Positions 18,812-27,990 are shown, counted from the first letter of the stretch. The stretch: DNA of 64,000 bases from Thalassospira sp. ER-Se-21-Dark (GCF_017922435.1 NZ_VDEZ01000005.1:263692-327691), one strand, 5' to 3'. Notes: generated by a model from the letters alone, not told the origin. A program made the numbers and translations.

Positions 18812-18957
18812 GGCGCTCACAACGGCAACAGGTCCGGCGTCATGAATTCGTTATGACATAGGCCTGGTAATGATCGGTTTGGGCATTATAATCCCATCGT
18901 TAATCGATAAATTCAGCGGTCCGGTCAACGGATTGCGATTGGATTGGGAGACCTCCT

Positions 18958-19800
18958 ATGAATGCAATGTCCTTTTCTGACATGGGGCTTGCCGCCTTGA
19001 AGCAGCGACAGTATGACGCTGCAATCAACATGCTGCGCCAGGCACTTGGCGAAGATATGAATAATCTGGATGCCCGTTTCGGGCTGGCGCGTGCGCTTCA
19101 TGAAAAAGGTTCGATCATCGAAGCAATCGGTGAGTATCGCACGGTGCTGCAATCTGATGGGGGTCATGAAGACTGCCTGCATCACATTGCACGCGCATTG
19201 CTTGAAAACGGTGACGCACGTAGCGCACTCAACCACATTGATATCGTGCTGCGCGCCAAACCGACCGATCCGGAAATGCTGACCTTGCGTGGGCAGGCAC
19301 TGATCGCGCTTGAACGCTATGACGCCGCCCTTTCGGCCCTGCAAACCGCCGCCCACCACTGTCCGGGATCAGAAAGCATCCACCGGCTGATCGCCACATG
19401 CCACCGCGCCAACGGGGATTTTGAAGGCGAACGGCGTGCGGTTGAACAGCTACTTCGGATCAATCCGTCCTCGCTTGCTGCATCAAACGATTTGGGTGTG
19501 ATCAATCTGCGCGAAGGCCATTTGATTGCAGCCTTTGAGGCGTTTGAACAAATCCTGTCTCAGGATTCCAACCATCCGCAGGCAACGCTTAATCGCGCCA
19601 TCGCCCTGACCGTTATGGGCGGGATGGATCATGACGCGATCTGGAACCGGGTGATGGAAGTCTGTGACGAGATCAATGGTCTTAACGATATCCGGGCGGC
19701 TGCCGATCAACTGGCAAAGCTGCCCGACACTGCGCGCAAGGGCACGCCCGAGGCAGAAGCCCTGATCGGCAAAGCAGCCATCGAACAAGTCGACATCTGA
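18958..19800 (+). CDS. TPR repeat protein
   Basis: A 280-residue soluble protein made largely of TPR units (for example MGLAALKQRQYDAAINMLRQAL and VLRAKPTDPEMLTLRGQALIALERYDAALSAL), about six helix pairs, with no signal peptide or membrane segment. It is probably a protein-protein scaffold; the partner is unknown. GGGAG lies 7 bases before ATG 18958. It stands alone between a terminator and the EcfG-type promoter of the next gene. Confidence 0.75.
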   Translation: MNAMSFSDMGLAALKQRQYDAAINMLRQALGEDMNNLDARFGLARALHEKGSIIEAIGEYRTVLQSDGGHEDCLHHIARALLENGDARSALNHIDIVLRAKPTDPEMLTLRGQALIALERYDAALSALQTAAHHCPGSESIHRLIATCHRANGDFEGERRAVEQLLRINPSSLAASNDLGVINLREGHLIAAFEAFEQILSQDSNHPQATLNRAIALTVMGGMDHDAIWNRVMEVCDEINGLNDIRAAADQLAKLPDTARKGTPEAEALIGKAAIEQVDI

Positions 19801-19886
19801 TACGTTTGCCCTGCCTTTCTGTGCGCGTTTCCTCATTGCTTGCGCATTTTGAAATCCCCCTTGCCGACGGCAAAACAGATCAGGCG

Positions 19887-19911
19887 GGAACTGCATGCGC
19901 TGATCGGCGTT
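19887..19911 (+). promoter_or_regulatory. EcfG-type general stress promoter (GGAAC-N16-CGTT)
   Basis: GGAAC at 19887-19891 and CGTT at 19908-19911 with a 16-base spacer match the alphaproteobacterial EcfG/RpoE2 consensus exactly. Transcription would start near 19918, about 70 bases before the DUF2254 gene. Confidence 0.7.
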
Positions 19912-19936
19912 TAATCATATGATGTTCATGCGTTTT

Positions 19937-19978
19937 CCCCCGATCCGGGTCACGCGACACTCTTTGACCCGAAAGGGG
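19937..19978 (+). promoter_or_regulatory. 5' leader hairpin that can mask the Shine-Dalgarno
   Basis: CGGGTCA (19946-19952) pairs with TGACCCG (19965-19971). Outside it, CCCC (within 19937-19941) can pair with GGGG (19975-19978), which is the ribosome site of the DUF2254 gene. An alternative small hairpin, ACCC-GAAA-GGGG followed by TTTTT, competes with it. A regulatory role is inference. Confidence 0.4.
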
Positions 19979-19988
19979 TTTTTGCATC

Positions 19989-21362
19989 ATGGTTCAACGC
20001 CTGATCCGCGTTTGGGAATTTCTGACCTATAGCCTGTGGGTATCGCCTTTGCTTTTTGCACTGGGCGGTGCGGCCTTTGCGGTCGGCATTATGGCAAGCC
20101 CCCAGGATATATTGCGTGACATGTTTCCCAGCCTGTTGCCCGGGTTCAATGAAATCCAGGCGGTGCGCGGCTTGCTGGAAACCCTGTTGGCTACGCTGGT
20201 CACCCTGACGACCTTTGCCCTGTCGATCACGATGGTGGTCCTGACCCTTGCCGCCGGGTCACTTGGACCGCGCATGATCCGCAACTTCATGGGCGATAAC
20301 AAAACCCAGAACGCGCTGGGCACTTTTGTTGGCAGCATCCTGTTTTTGATCACCTCCCTTATGCTGATGGGTGAAAAACCGGATTCTGCCCCGGTGCCGC
20401 ATCTGGCTGTGACGGTAGGCATCGCGCTGTTTGTCATCAGCGTTTTTGTCCTGATCCTGTTTGTCCACCACCTTGGCCGGTCGATCGTTGCCGACGAGGT
20501 CATTCAGCGTGTTGGCAAGAACCTTGAAGAAACCATTCAATCGGCCAGCAACACCCTGACCGATCCGATCAAGGCCGCCGAAAAGGCACAGGCCACGCTG
20601 CCCGATCCACAAGATATCCCATACGATCAGGCCATTTGCGTTGCGTCTTCGGGATATGTGCAGGGCGTCGACTATGAAAAAATCTGTGAAATCGCCAAAC
20701 GGACGGATACGCGTATTGTTCTTGTGATCCGCGCCGGACAGCATGTGCTGATCGGTGATATCGTCGGACACATCGCCCCCTTGAAGGATGACGTCTTCAA
20801 ACAGGCACAAGACAATATCGAACAGTGCCATGTCGATATTCTTGAGGCGATCATGATTGGATCGCACCGCACGGCCATGCTCGATGTCGAATTTGCCCTG
20901 CGCCAACTGGTCGAAGTCGCCCTGAGGGCCCTGTCACCGGGCATCAACGATCCGTTCACAGCTATTGCCGCGATCTATCGTCTGGGGGACGCTCTTCCAC
21001 ATGCCATGCAGTTCCGCTATCCGGTCGGCATCTGGCGCGATGATGACGATCAAGTTCGCCTGCATGCGCTGATGTCCGATTTTGGCGGCATGCTGGGGGC
21101 AGCCTATGACCAGATCCGCCAGTCTGCGACGGCAAAGCCGGATGTGTTGCTGCCGATGACTGAAATCCTTGAAAGCCTGATGCGACTGGCAGAGACCGAT
21201 CATCAACGCGAAGTGCTGCGCACCCACGCCCGCATGATCGCCAATGCCGCGGAGCGCGACATCCCCGAAGAAAACGACCGTAAAACCGTCGTTCGTGCCG
21301 CCACGCGGGTTTTGCATCATCAGAAACCGGTCAAAAATTCTGCGTCCGAAGACGACGCATAA
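19989..21362 (+). CDS. DUF2254 family integral membrane protein
   Basis: A 457-residue inner-membrane protein. The N-terminal 170 residues hold about four hydrophobic segments (around 15-35, 60-85, 110-125, 135-155); the rest is soluble and contains LVEVALRALSPGINDPFTA, the conserved mark of DUF2254. The function of the family is not established. The promoter upstream matches the EcfG stress consensus, suggesting induction in the general stress response. AAAGGGG lies 10 bases before ATG 19989 and may be masked by a leader hairpin. Confidence 0.85.
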   Translation: MVQRLIRVWEFLTYSLWVSPLLFALGGAAFAVGIMASPQDILRDMFPSLLPGFNEIQAVRGLLETLLATLVTLTTFALSITMVVLTLAAGSLGPRMIRNFMGDNKTQNALGTFVGSILFLITSLMLMGEKPDSAPVPHLAVTVGIALFVISVFVLILFVHHLGRSIVADEVIQRVGKNLEETIQSASNTLTDPIKAAEKAQATLPDPQDIPYDQAICVASSGYVQGVDYEKICEIAKRTDTRIVLVIRAGQHVLIGDIVGHIAPLKDDVFKQAQDNIEQCHVDILEAIMIGSHRTAMLDVEFALRQLVEVALRALSPGINDPFTAIAAIYRLGDALPHAMQFRYPVGIWRDDDDQVRLHALMSDFGGMLGAAYDQIRQSATAKPDVLLPMTEILESLMRLAETDHQREVLRTHARMIANAAERDIPEENDRKTVVRAATRVLHHQKPVKNSASEDDA

Positions 21363-21401
21363 CAAACACACGCGGCACCAACCGATATCATCAGACAAAA
21401 G

Positions 21402-21427
21402 AAAAGGGCCCCGTTTGGGGCCCTTTT
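21402..21427. terminator. Bidirectional terminator between DUF2254 gene and alaS
   Basis: AAAAGGGCCCC and GGGGCCCTTTT form an 11-bp stem with a GTTT loop and T-runs in both directions. The two genes converge on it. Confidence 0.9.
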
Positions 21428-21457
21428 AATTCATCAGACTTTTTGGCAGGTGATCGC

Positions 21458-24112
21458 TTAGTCAGCGATATGTGCCTCAATCGCGGCCAGTGCGGCATCC
21501 GCCTGCGCCGGATCAGAACCGCCGCCCTGTGCCATATCCGGACGGCCACCGCCGCCCTTGCCACCAAGCTTTTCAACACCGATGCGCACAAGATCGACGG
21601 CGCTGTATTTATCCGTCAGGTCTGCGGTCAGGCCGACAACGATGGATGCCTTGCCACCGTCGCCCGAAACAAGGGCAACGATACCTGAACCCATCTGATC
21701 GCGGAGCTCGTCAACCATGCCTTTAAGTTCCTTGGCCGGAATGCCATCAAGCGACCGCAGTGCCATTTTGACACCATTGACTTCCTTGAACGCATCACCG
21801 CCAGAAGCCGCACCCGAACCAGCCGTCGCCAGCTTCTTGCGCAGATCGGAGACTTCGCGTTCCAGACGACGACGTTCTTCCTGCAGCGCCTTGACGCGGG
21901 CCGGGACGTCTTCGGGAACGGCCTTCAGGTCTGCTGCAACCGTGGTCAGAACGCTTTCGCGCGCCGACATGTATCTGGCGGCATCGGCACCGGTCAGGGC
22001 CTCGATACGGCGGACACCGCTTGAAACAGCACCCTCGGACACGATCTTGAACATGCCGATATCACCGGTGCGCTTCACATGCGTACCGCCGCAAAGCTCA
22101 AGCGAATAGGCATGCTCATTGGCGACCGGCAGGCCCATCGAAACAACGCGGACTTCGTCACCGTATTTTTCGCCAAACAGCGCCATGGCACCCAGCTCAA
22201 TCGCTTCGTCCGGGGTCATCAGGCGGGTAGTGACTTCGCTGTTTTCGCGGATCAGGCTGTTGACATCGGCTTCGATCACCGCGGCTTCCTCGGCCGTGAC
22301 GGCCTTGGGATGCGAGATGTCGAAACGCAGACGGTCAGCCGCCACCAGAGATCCCTTCTGGGTTACGTGATCACCAAGATGCTTGCGCAAAACCGCATGC
22401 AAAAGGTGGGTGGCCGAGTGGTTGGCACGAAGGCTTGAACGGCGAGTATGATCGACGCGGAATTCCGCGGCATCGCCCACCTTGACGTCTCCCTCGGTCA
22501 CCTTGCCAAGATGCACATGCAAGCTTCCCAGCTTTTTCTGGGTGTCGGTGATTTCAATGATCGCACCATGTTCGGTTTTGATCACACCGGCATCGCCCTG
22601 CTGCCCCCCGGACTCCCCAAAGAAGGTGGTCTGGTTGGCAAGAACGGCAACTTCGTCGCCCTTGGATGCGGATTTGACTTCGGCACCGTCCTTGATCAGT
22701 GCGGTAACCACGCCCTCGGCGGTTTCGGTTTCATACCCCAGGAATTCGGTCGCACCATCACGGTCATTGATGTCAAACCAGACTTCCTCGGTCGCAGCTT
22801 CGCCCGAACCGGACCAGGCTGCGCGTGCCTTGGCTTTCTGTTCTTCCATGGCGGTGGTGAAGCCGGCTTCATCGATGCCGATTTTGCGTTCTTTGAGCGC
22901 ATCGGCCGTCAGATCAAGCGGGAAGCCATAAGTGTCATAAAGCTTGAAGGCCACATCACCCGAAAGGGTCGCGCCCGCATCCATGCCATCGGTCGCGTCA
23001 TCAAGCATCTTGAGACCGCGATCAAGCATGGTTTTAAAGCCCTGCTCTTCAAGCTTCAGCGTTTCTTCGATCAATGCCTGTGCACGGACCAGTTCCGGGA
23101 AGGCACCGCCCATCTTGCTTACCAGGGCCGGGACAAGCTTATACATCGTCGGATCTTGCGTTCCAACCATATGCAGGTGGCGCATCGCGCGGCGCATGAT
23201 ACGGCGCAGAACGTTGCCACGACCGGCATTGGACGGCAGAACACCATCGGCAATCAGGAAGCTGGTCGAGCGGAGATGGTCGGCAACCACGCGGTGCGAC
23301 ACATTATGCGAACCATCCGGATCGGTGTTGGTGGCATCGGCCGATGCTTCGACCAGCGCACGCATCAAATCGATGTCATAGTTGTCGTGCTTGCCCTGAA
23401 GCACAGCGGCAATTCGTTCAAGGCCCATGCCGGTATCGATCGACGGTTTTGGCAGATCAACACGATCACCATTTGCCATCTGTTCGTACTGCATGAAGAC
23501 GAGGTTCCAAATTTCAATGAAACGGTCGCCGTCTTCTTCCGCACTGCCCGGAGGGCCACCCCAAATGTGATCGCCATGGTCAAAGAAGATTTCCGAGCAC
23601 GGACCACACGGGCCGGTATCACCCATCGACCAGAAGTTATCCGAGGTCGGGATACGGATGATGCGATCATCAGTCAGACCGGCGATCTTTTTCCAAAGAC
23701 CATGTGCCTCGTCATCGGTATGATAAACCGTGACCAGCAGCTTGTCTTTTGGCAGGCCATATTCCTTGGTGATCAGGTTCCAGGCGAATTCAATCGCGTT
23801 TTCCTTGAAATAGTCGCCGAACGAAAAGTTGCCGAGCATTTCAAAGAAGGTGTGGTGGCGTGCGGTATGACCGACATTTTCAAGGTCGTTATGCTTGCCC
23901 CCGGCGCGCACGCATTTCTGCGAGGTCGCGGCACGCGAGTAATCGCGGTGTTCCTGGCCGGTGAAAACGTTCTTGAACTGAACCATCCCGGCGTTGGTGA
24001 ACATCAGGGTAGGGTCATTGCGCGGCACCAGCGGGCTGGACGAAACGACTTCGTGGCCGTTCTTGCGGAAGAACTCCAGAAACGTGGTGCGGATATCGTT
24101 GACGGTCTGCAT
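21458..24112 (-). CDS. alaS: Alanine--tRNA ligase
   Basis: An 884-residue class II synthetase of normal AlaS length. Motif 1-3 regions are present (for example [49 protein letters not shown]). The editing domain shows [11 protein letters not shown] and CGGTH, and a C-terminal Gly-rich region ends the protein ([12 protein letters not shown]). It charges tRNA-Ala. ATG 24112 follows GGAGAG directly; an upstream in-frame extension of 14 residues lacks support. recA lies about 4 kb away rather than adjacent. Confidence 0.97.
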   Translation of the reverse strand: MQTVNDIRTTFLEFFRKNGHEVVSSSPLVPRNDPTLMFTNAGMVQFKNVFTGQEHRDYSRAATSQKCVRAGGKHNDLENVGHTARHHTFFEMLGNFSFGDYFKENAIEFAWNLITKEYGLPKDKLLVTVYHTDDEAHGLWKKIAGLTDDRIIRIPTSDNFWSMGDTGPCGPCSEIFFDHGDHIWGGPPGSAEEDGDRFIEIWNLVFMQYEQMANGDRVDLPKPSIDTGMGLERIAAVLQGKHDNYDIDLMRALVEASADATNTDPDGSHNVSHRVVADHLRSTSFLIADGVLPSNAGRGNVLRRIMRRAMRHLHMVGTQDPTMYKLVPALVSKMGGAFPELVRAQALIEETLKLEEQGFKTMLDRGLKMLDDATDGMDAGATLSGDVAFKLYDTYGFPLDLTADALKERKIGIDEAGFTTAMEEQKAKARAAWSGSGEAATEEVWFDINDRDGATEFLGYETETAEGVVTALIKDGAEVKSASKGDEVAVLANQTTFFGESGGQQGDAGVIKTEHGAIIEITDTQKKLGSLHVHLGKVTEGDVKVGDAAEFRVDHTRRSSLRANHSATHLLHAVLRKHLGDHVTQKGSLVAADRLRFDISHPKAVTAEEAAVIEADVNSLIRENSEVTTRLMTPDEAIELGAMALFGEKYGDEVRVVSMGLPVANEHAYSLELCGGTHVKRTGDIGMFKIVSEGAVSSGVRRIEALTGADAARYMSARESVLTTVAADLKAVPEDVPARVKALQEERRRLEREVSDLRKKLATAGSGAASGGDAFKEVNGVKMALRSLDGIPAKELKGMVDELRDQMGSGIVALVSGDGGKASIVVGLTADLTDKYSAVDLVRIGVEKLGGKGGGGRPDMAQGGGSDPAQADAALAAIEAHIAD

Positions 24113-24292
24113 ATCTCTCCAACCCGGAAAACGCGGAACAACTGCGCGCGCCATACTGGCGAACGGACTGCCCTATTTAGCGGCTCGGCCCTGCCCTGTC
24201 CAGTCAGGCGAAAGGAGTCCGGGGGATTTGCCGCAAGTTTTGCCCAATTCGGCGATTTGGGGCCGGTTAATCGGGCCAAAGGCAGCCGAAAT

Positions 24293-24832
24293 TCAGCCGG
24301 TTTTCAGCAATAATGTGAATCGATCCCGGTTCATTTTCTGGACAAACCCGGCGGCCTCAAACCCAAGGCCCAGCAACAATTTGCGCGACGGCAAATTTTG
24401 CGGATGCGCAAAGGCAGTCAGACACGAAATTGATGTCCTGACCCGCCCATAGTCAAGGGCGGCATTTGCCAGTTCCCGGCCAAGTCCCTTCCCCCAGGCG
24501 GTTGGGGCCAGATAATAGCCAAGCTCTGGCCCCCAACCGGGATCAAACGGATCGGTATAGAGCCCGCCCCATCCAATGATGTCGCCAGACGTGCGCAACC
24601 TTACGACCCATGGGGCAAATCCATCGCAGCGCCGGAACCATTCATGGACCAGTACGCGCTTGCGACACGCCGCAAAGCTTTCATCACACTGGGTGAACCG
24701 CATGGCATCACTATCACCAAGGAAGGCATAAAGGTCGGGGATGTCGGCCAATCTGGCCGCCGAAAGGTCGAGGCGGTCTGTTTGAAGACGGTTGGTCTGA
24801 AGATGGGCCGTTCGTGGACTAGTCGTTTGCAC
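24293..24832 (-). CDS. GNAT-family N-acetyltransferase, RimJ/RimL type
   Basis: A 179-residue acetyltransferase. LQTDRLDLSAARLADIPDLYAFLGD begins the fold and WGKGLGRELANAALDYGR is the acetyl-CoA pyrophosphate loop, as in RimJ/RimL-like enzymes. The substrate is unknown. I chose GTG 24832 (CAGGACA just upstream) because a longer frame would run across the small lipoprotein gene at 24819-24953; with this start they overlap by 14 bases and may be translationally coupled. Confidence 0.75.
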   Translation of the reverse strand: MQTTSPRTAHLQTNRLQTDRLDLSAARLADIPDLYAFLGDSDAMRFTQCDESFAACRKRVLVHEWFRRCDGFAPWVVRLRTSGDIIGWGGLYTDPFDPGWGPELGYYLAPTAWGKGLGRELANAALDYGRVRTSISCLTAFAHPQNLPSRKLLLGLGFEAAGFVQKMNRDRFTLLLKTG

Positions 24833-24953
24833 TGTCCTGGATCGACTTGCCGAGTTTTTCCATATCGCGACCAAACCCTTCTGCGGTTTCGCAGGCACCA
24901 AGCGCAAGGCCAAAGCCAATAACCATCAGGACGGCCAGAAGACGTTTTGTCAT
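24819..24953 (-). CDS. Entericidin A/B-like small lipoprotein (copy 1)
   Basis: A 44-residue peptide: a basic start (MTKR), a hydrophobic stretch, then LGAC as lipobox (Cys21) followed by ETAEGFGRDMEKLGKSIQD, the entericidin signature. Entericidins are small membrane lipoproteins, in E. coli linked to stationary phase and bacteriolysis. GGAAACG precedes ATG 24953; an ATG three codons upstream is possible. The reading frame is too short for usual length cut-offs. It shares ACETAEGFG with the copy at 25399-25539. Confidence 0.88.
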   Translation of the reverse strand: MTKRLLAVLMVIGFGLALGACETAEGFGRDMEKLGKSIQDSAND

Positions 24954-25099
24954 CGTTTCCATCTTTGCAGGATGCTCCATTCAAGTCCGGTTAACAGGCA
25001 TGTCGCCTGTCTTGTTGTTTATCGCGATATTCTGGCCTTGGGCCATCCGGCTTGCAACCGTTATCGCACGCAGTGGCCGTTTGCCGCACTGAACGCAGA

Positions 25100-25124
25100 A
25101 AAGGACGCCAAAATGGCATCCTTT
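25100..25124 (-). terminator. Probable terminator after the DUF1328 gene
   Basis: AAAGGATGCCA/TGGCGTCCTTT on the minus strand form an 11-bp stem with a wobble and a 3-base loop; only a short T-run (TTTTCT) follows. Confidence 0.6.
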
Positions 25125-25168
25125 CTATAGGCATGTATGCTTCGTGCAGTCTTGCAACTGTCTGGTCA

Positions 25169-25345
25169 TCAGACCGGCGGGCGACGGCCACGCAACGCGT
25201 TGACGACAAGCGATACGACAAACAGCACGAGGAAAACAAAGAACAAGATCTTTGCGATCCCGACAAATGTCCCTGCAAGTCCGCCAAAGCCAAGAACGGC
25301 AGCGATCAGTGCCAGAACCAAACAGAATATTGCCCAACCAAGCAT
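25169..25345 (-). CDS. DUF1328 small membrane protein
   Basis: A 58-residue hydrophobic peptide with two membrane segments (about 4-22 and 27-49) and a basic tail ([10 protein letters not shown]). The start [22 protein letters not shown] with [17 protein letters not shown] is typical of DUF1328 (YtjA-like). Function unknown. GGGAGAA lies 4 bases before ATG 25345. It begins 53 bases after the second entericidin-like gene and is probably co-transcribed with it from the EcfG-type promoter. Confidence 0.88.
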   Translation of the reverse strand: MLGWAIFCLVLALIAAVLGFGGLAGTFVGIAKILFFVFLVLFVVSLVVNALRGRRPPV

Positions 25346-25398
25346 GGGATTCTCCCACTATTGTTGCTTTAAGATAATGAATAACGATCGGTTACAGA

Positions 25399-25539
25399 TC
25401 AGGAAGCGCCGTCCTGGATTGCTTCACCGGCATCTTCGACGTCTTCGCCAAAGCCTTCGGCTGTTTCACAGGCAGCAAGGCCAAGGCCCATACCCGAAAT
25501 CATCAGAATCGCGAGAAACTTTTTCATCGTATTCGACAT
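25399..25539 (-). CDS. Entericidin A/B-like small lipoprotein (copy 2)
   Basis: A 46-residue peptide with a basic N-terminus (MKK), a hydrophobic core, the lipobox LAAC (Cys24) and the tail ETAEGFGEDVEDAGEAIQD. It is a paralogue of the 44-residue lipoprotein at 24819-24953 but its tail is more acidic. AGGAG lies 7 bases before ATG 25539; ATG 25527 is an alternative. An exact EcfG-type promoter lies just upstream, pointing to stress or stationary-phase induction. Confidence 0.88.
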   Translation of the reverse strand: MSNTMKKFLAILMISGMGLGLAACETAEGFGEDVEDAGEAIQDGAS

Positions 25540-25582
25540 GTTCATTCTCCTGATTGATCGTGTCAAAGCTCACAGGAATTCA

Positions 25583-25607
25583 AACGGCGACAACCCATAA
25601 TTGTTCC
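25583..25607 (-). promoter_or_regulatory. EcfG-type general stress promoter for the entericidin unit
   Basis: On the minus strand GGAAC (25607-25603) and CGTT (25586-25583) are separated by 16 bases, matching the EcfG consensus exactly. The start codon is 44 bases downstream. Confidence 0.7.
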
Positions 25608-25685
25608 CGGCACTGTTCTTCCCGGTCAAATTTTCCGTCATAAAAAGTGCGACAGTCCGTTGATTTTAAATGAACTTTCCTCAAT

Positions 25686-25739
25686 CGTGATCATTTTGGG
25701 GCACGTCAAGTGAAGGAGATCACGCTTGACCTCCTTCAC
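25686..25739. repeat. Three overlapping, mutually exclusive inverted repeats
   Basis: CGTGATC (25686-25692) pairs with GATCACG (25718-25724); GTCAAG (25705-25710) with CTTGAC (25725-25730); GTGAAGGAG (25710-25718) with CTCCTTCAC (25731-25739). The pairs interleave. The element lies between the hydrolase stop (25756) and the entericidin gene; no T-run follows. Confidence 0.6.
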
Positions 25740-25755
25740 ATCAATACTTGCGAAA

Positions 25756-26808
25756 TCAGGATGCCTTTGCATCAAGCGCCAGATATTCACTGATTTCATC
25801 AATGATCTGGCGGTGGATCAGGGCGCGGTCCGTACCAGGGGGATCGGTGCAGATCGGATCGCTACCTTCTTCTTTCAGTATTTCGGCGGCGTTTGGCTGA
25901 CATTCGTCAAGAAATGTCAGGTGATATGCAGGCGCAAAATTTGCCGAATATGCATTTTTGATCCGCGTAACAAGATTGCTGCCAGTCGGACCAAAATCGG
26001 CAGCCGCCCATTTTTCTTCTTCGCCAAGGCCAATGAAAAGCACAGGAGATTTCACCGCTACAAGGCTTTGCTCCGTCGCTGCGAACCCCATGCCCGGTTC
26101 AATCGCAACACTACGTGTAATTCGGTCATCCCGGCTGGGAACTTGGAAGTCATTGGGCATATGATCAAGATCGACGCCTCCTTTGCGCAAAAAGTCGCAA
26201 TCCTGTGCGGCATCGCCAAATCGGTCGCAATATTGCGCAAAAAGCGTTTGATCAAACCTTACCCCGATAAGATTTAGGACCGTCGTTCCGCCCAAAGAGA
26301 AGCCAATCGCAGAGATATTTTGGCGATCGATGTAAGGGGCAAAGGACGGATTTGACAGAACCTGATCAAGGGTCGCCCGAATATCTGCCGCCCGCTCGCC
26401 AATAAATGGTGTTCGGCGGGGTGAAGAATCCCCTGATGTCGTACCGGGATGGTTTAGCGCAACAACAATTGCCCCGCGCAAGGCCAGTTGCGAAGACAAC
26501 CAGCCAAGTCCATCCATATTACCGCCCGAACCATGCGACAGAAGAACAAGCGGGTGCTTACCCGGTGCAATTGCCGCACCGATATAGGCGCTTGTTCCCT
26601 TCCAGATGATATTGTTGCCGACAGGTGCCTTGTAAATCACGGTATCTGCGGGATACCAGACTGAGGCCGCAATTGGCATGGAACGATGGGCAGCACGCAC
26701 ATCAAAACGATCATACCCGGCATAATCGGTTTGCTGTTCCGCCAGCACAGGCGATGTTTTCAGGCCTGCGAACAGACACAGCGCAAAGGCGAGATATATC
26801 GGTTTCAT
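25756..26808 (-). CDS. Exported alpha/beta hydrolase (dienelactone hydrolase/PAF-acetylhydrolase-like)
   Basis: A 350-residue protein with a signal peptide ending near VLA. The hydrolase core has LLSHGSGGN (oxyanion loop), the nucleophile elbow GFSLGG (Ser), and later FIGLGEEEKW with a His in the C-terminal part. It resembles secreted dienelactone hydrolase-like or PAF-acetylhydrolase-like enzymes; the substrate is unknown. AAGGATCC lies about 5 bases before ATG 26808. It is divergent from an AraC-type membrane regulator with a perfect 16-bp palindrome between them, suggesting local control. Confidence 0.8.
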   Translation of the reverse strand: MKPIYLAFALCLFAGLKTSPVLAEQQTDYAGYDRFDVRAAHRSMPIAASVWYPADTVIYKAPVGNNIIWKGTSAYIGAAIAPGKHPLVLLSHGSGGNMDGLGWLSSQLALRGAIVVALNHPGTTSGDSSPRRTPFIGERAADIRATLDQVLSNPSFAPYIDRQNISAIGFSLGGTTVLNLIGVRFDQTLFAQYCDRFGDAAQDCDFLRKGGVDLDHMPNDFQVPSRDDRITRSVAIEPGMGFAATEQSLVAVKSPVLFIGLGEEEKWAAADFGPTGSNLVTRIKNAYSANFAPAYHLTFLDECQPNAAEILKEEGSDPICTDPPGTDRALIHRQIIDEISEYLALDAKAS

Positions 26809-26897
26809 CACAAGGATCCTTGTCCTAAGTTGGAGTACAGAAGAAGTTCTGCCCAAAACAGGATGGCCTTGCGTCCTCGAACGGGTTTGTGGACGTC

Positions 26898-26913
26898 TCA
26901 AAACCGGTTTTGA
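26898..26913. promoter_or_regulatory. Perfect 16-bp palindrome TCAAAACCGGTTTTGA
   Basis: It lies in the 133-base divergent gap between the hydrolase and the AraC-type regulator, 90 bases from the former start and 29 from the latter. It is probably an operator; the binding protein is not known. Confidence 0.55.
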
Positions 26914-26941
26914 TACCCCTTAGGCGGAAAATTGCGATCAG

Positions 26942-27943
26942 ATGCTTGTTCTACCTGTTCCGATGATTGTGGCGCTGGTTTTAGGGTTCTTGTTTGTCCG
27001 CGCCCTTGTCGGCCAGAAAACGCCCAAGATGCTGATGGCGCTTCTGCTGGCTGCCGCCGCGCAAAGTTTTTTGGTCGGGCTTGTTCAATATTACGGCATC
27101 GACGGGCTGAGATGGCTTCAGCCTATCACCGCTTCTGCCATTCCGGTCATGGCGTGGATGGCATTTGTTGAGGCAAGCCTTCGCGCCCGTTTACAACGCG
27201 GGGATCTGCTGCATTTTTCTTTGCCAGCACTTGTCGCGCTCTGTGTCTTCTTTTTGCCTGTCGTGATTGATGCTGTCTTGTGCAGCCTGTTTGTCGGATA
27301 TGGATCGGCAATTTTGGTGATGCTTCGTCGCCAACGGGGTGATTTTGCACATATGCGTCTGACATCGGGACAGATCCCCGCACTGGTCTGGCGTTTTATC
27401 GCCATTGCACTGATCATATCAGCCATAAGCGACCTGCTGATATTGCTGGCCAAGATTGACGGGAACGATGAGATTGCCGGTGTGGTTCTCAGCGTCACCT
27501 CGTCAATCGCGCTGCTGACAATTGGTTTTCTCAGCCTGTCGCCAGACATTGCGATTGATATCGCATTGAAGGACCCGGTCGATGATAGCCAGGCCGCATT
27601 GAGTTTTGAGCAATGTCAGGCCATCATGAACGAACTCAACGCGTTACAGACACAGGAAAGGTTGTATCTTGATCCGGATCTGACCCTTGCCCGCATTTCC
27701 CGACGCATGAGACGTCCGCTCAAACAGATTTCAATGGCGATCAACACCACCACCGGTGAAAACGTGTCGCGCTATATCAATAAGTACCGGATTGAGCATG
27801 CCTGTCGCATGCTTGACGCGGGGGAAAATGTGACCAACACGATGCTTGAAAGCGGCTTTAACACCAAGTCCAACTTCAATCGTGAATTCCTGCGGATTAC
27901 AGGCAAAACGCCAAGCCAATGGCAACAACAAGGCTCCACCTAG
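26942..27943 (+). CDS. AraC-family regulator with N-terminal membrane domain
   Basis: A 333-residue protein. Residues 1-200 contain about six or seven hydrophobic segments, and the C-terminal 110 residues form an AraC-type DNA-binding domain (LARISRRMRRPLKQISMAIN; VTNTMLESGFNTKSNFNREFLRITGKTPSQW). Membrane-anchored AraC proteins sense envelope or extracellular signals. The divergent neighbour is a secreted hydrolase. The ribosome site is weak (GGCGGAAAA, 12 bases from ATG 26942). Confidence 0.82.
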   Translation: MLVLPVPMIVALVLGFLFVRALVGQKTPKMLMALLLAAAAQSFLVGLVQYYGIDGLRWLQPITASAIPVMAWMAFVEASLRARLQRGDLLHFSLPALVALCVFFLPVVIDAVLCSLFVGYGSAILVMLRRQRGDFAHMRLTSGQIPALVWRFIAIALIISAISDLLILLAKIDGNDEIAGVVLSVTSSIALLTIGFLSLSPDIAIDIALKDPVDDSQAALSFEQCQAIMNELNALQTQERLYLDPDLTLARISRRMRRPLKQISMAINTTTGENVSRYINKYRIEHACRMLDAGENVTNTMLESGFNTKSNFNREFLRITGKTPSQWQQQGST

Positions 27944-27990
27944 CCCCCCTCAGCCGGTAATGACAACCTGGCAGCGTGAGCAGTAAAGAA

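Noticed and set aside
22448..24313. A 621-codon open frame on the plus strand
   Set aside because: It is antisense to alaS, has no ribosome site and no family resemblance; it comes from the codon bias of alaS.
25705..25739. A true H-type pseudoknot
   Set aside because: The order of pairs fits, but the connecting loops would be of zero length, which is sterically unlikely; competing hairpins are the better reading.
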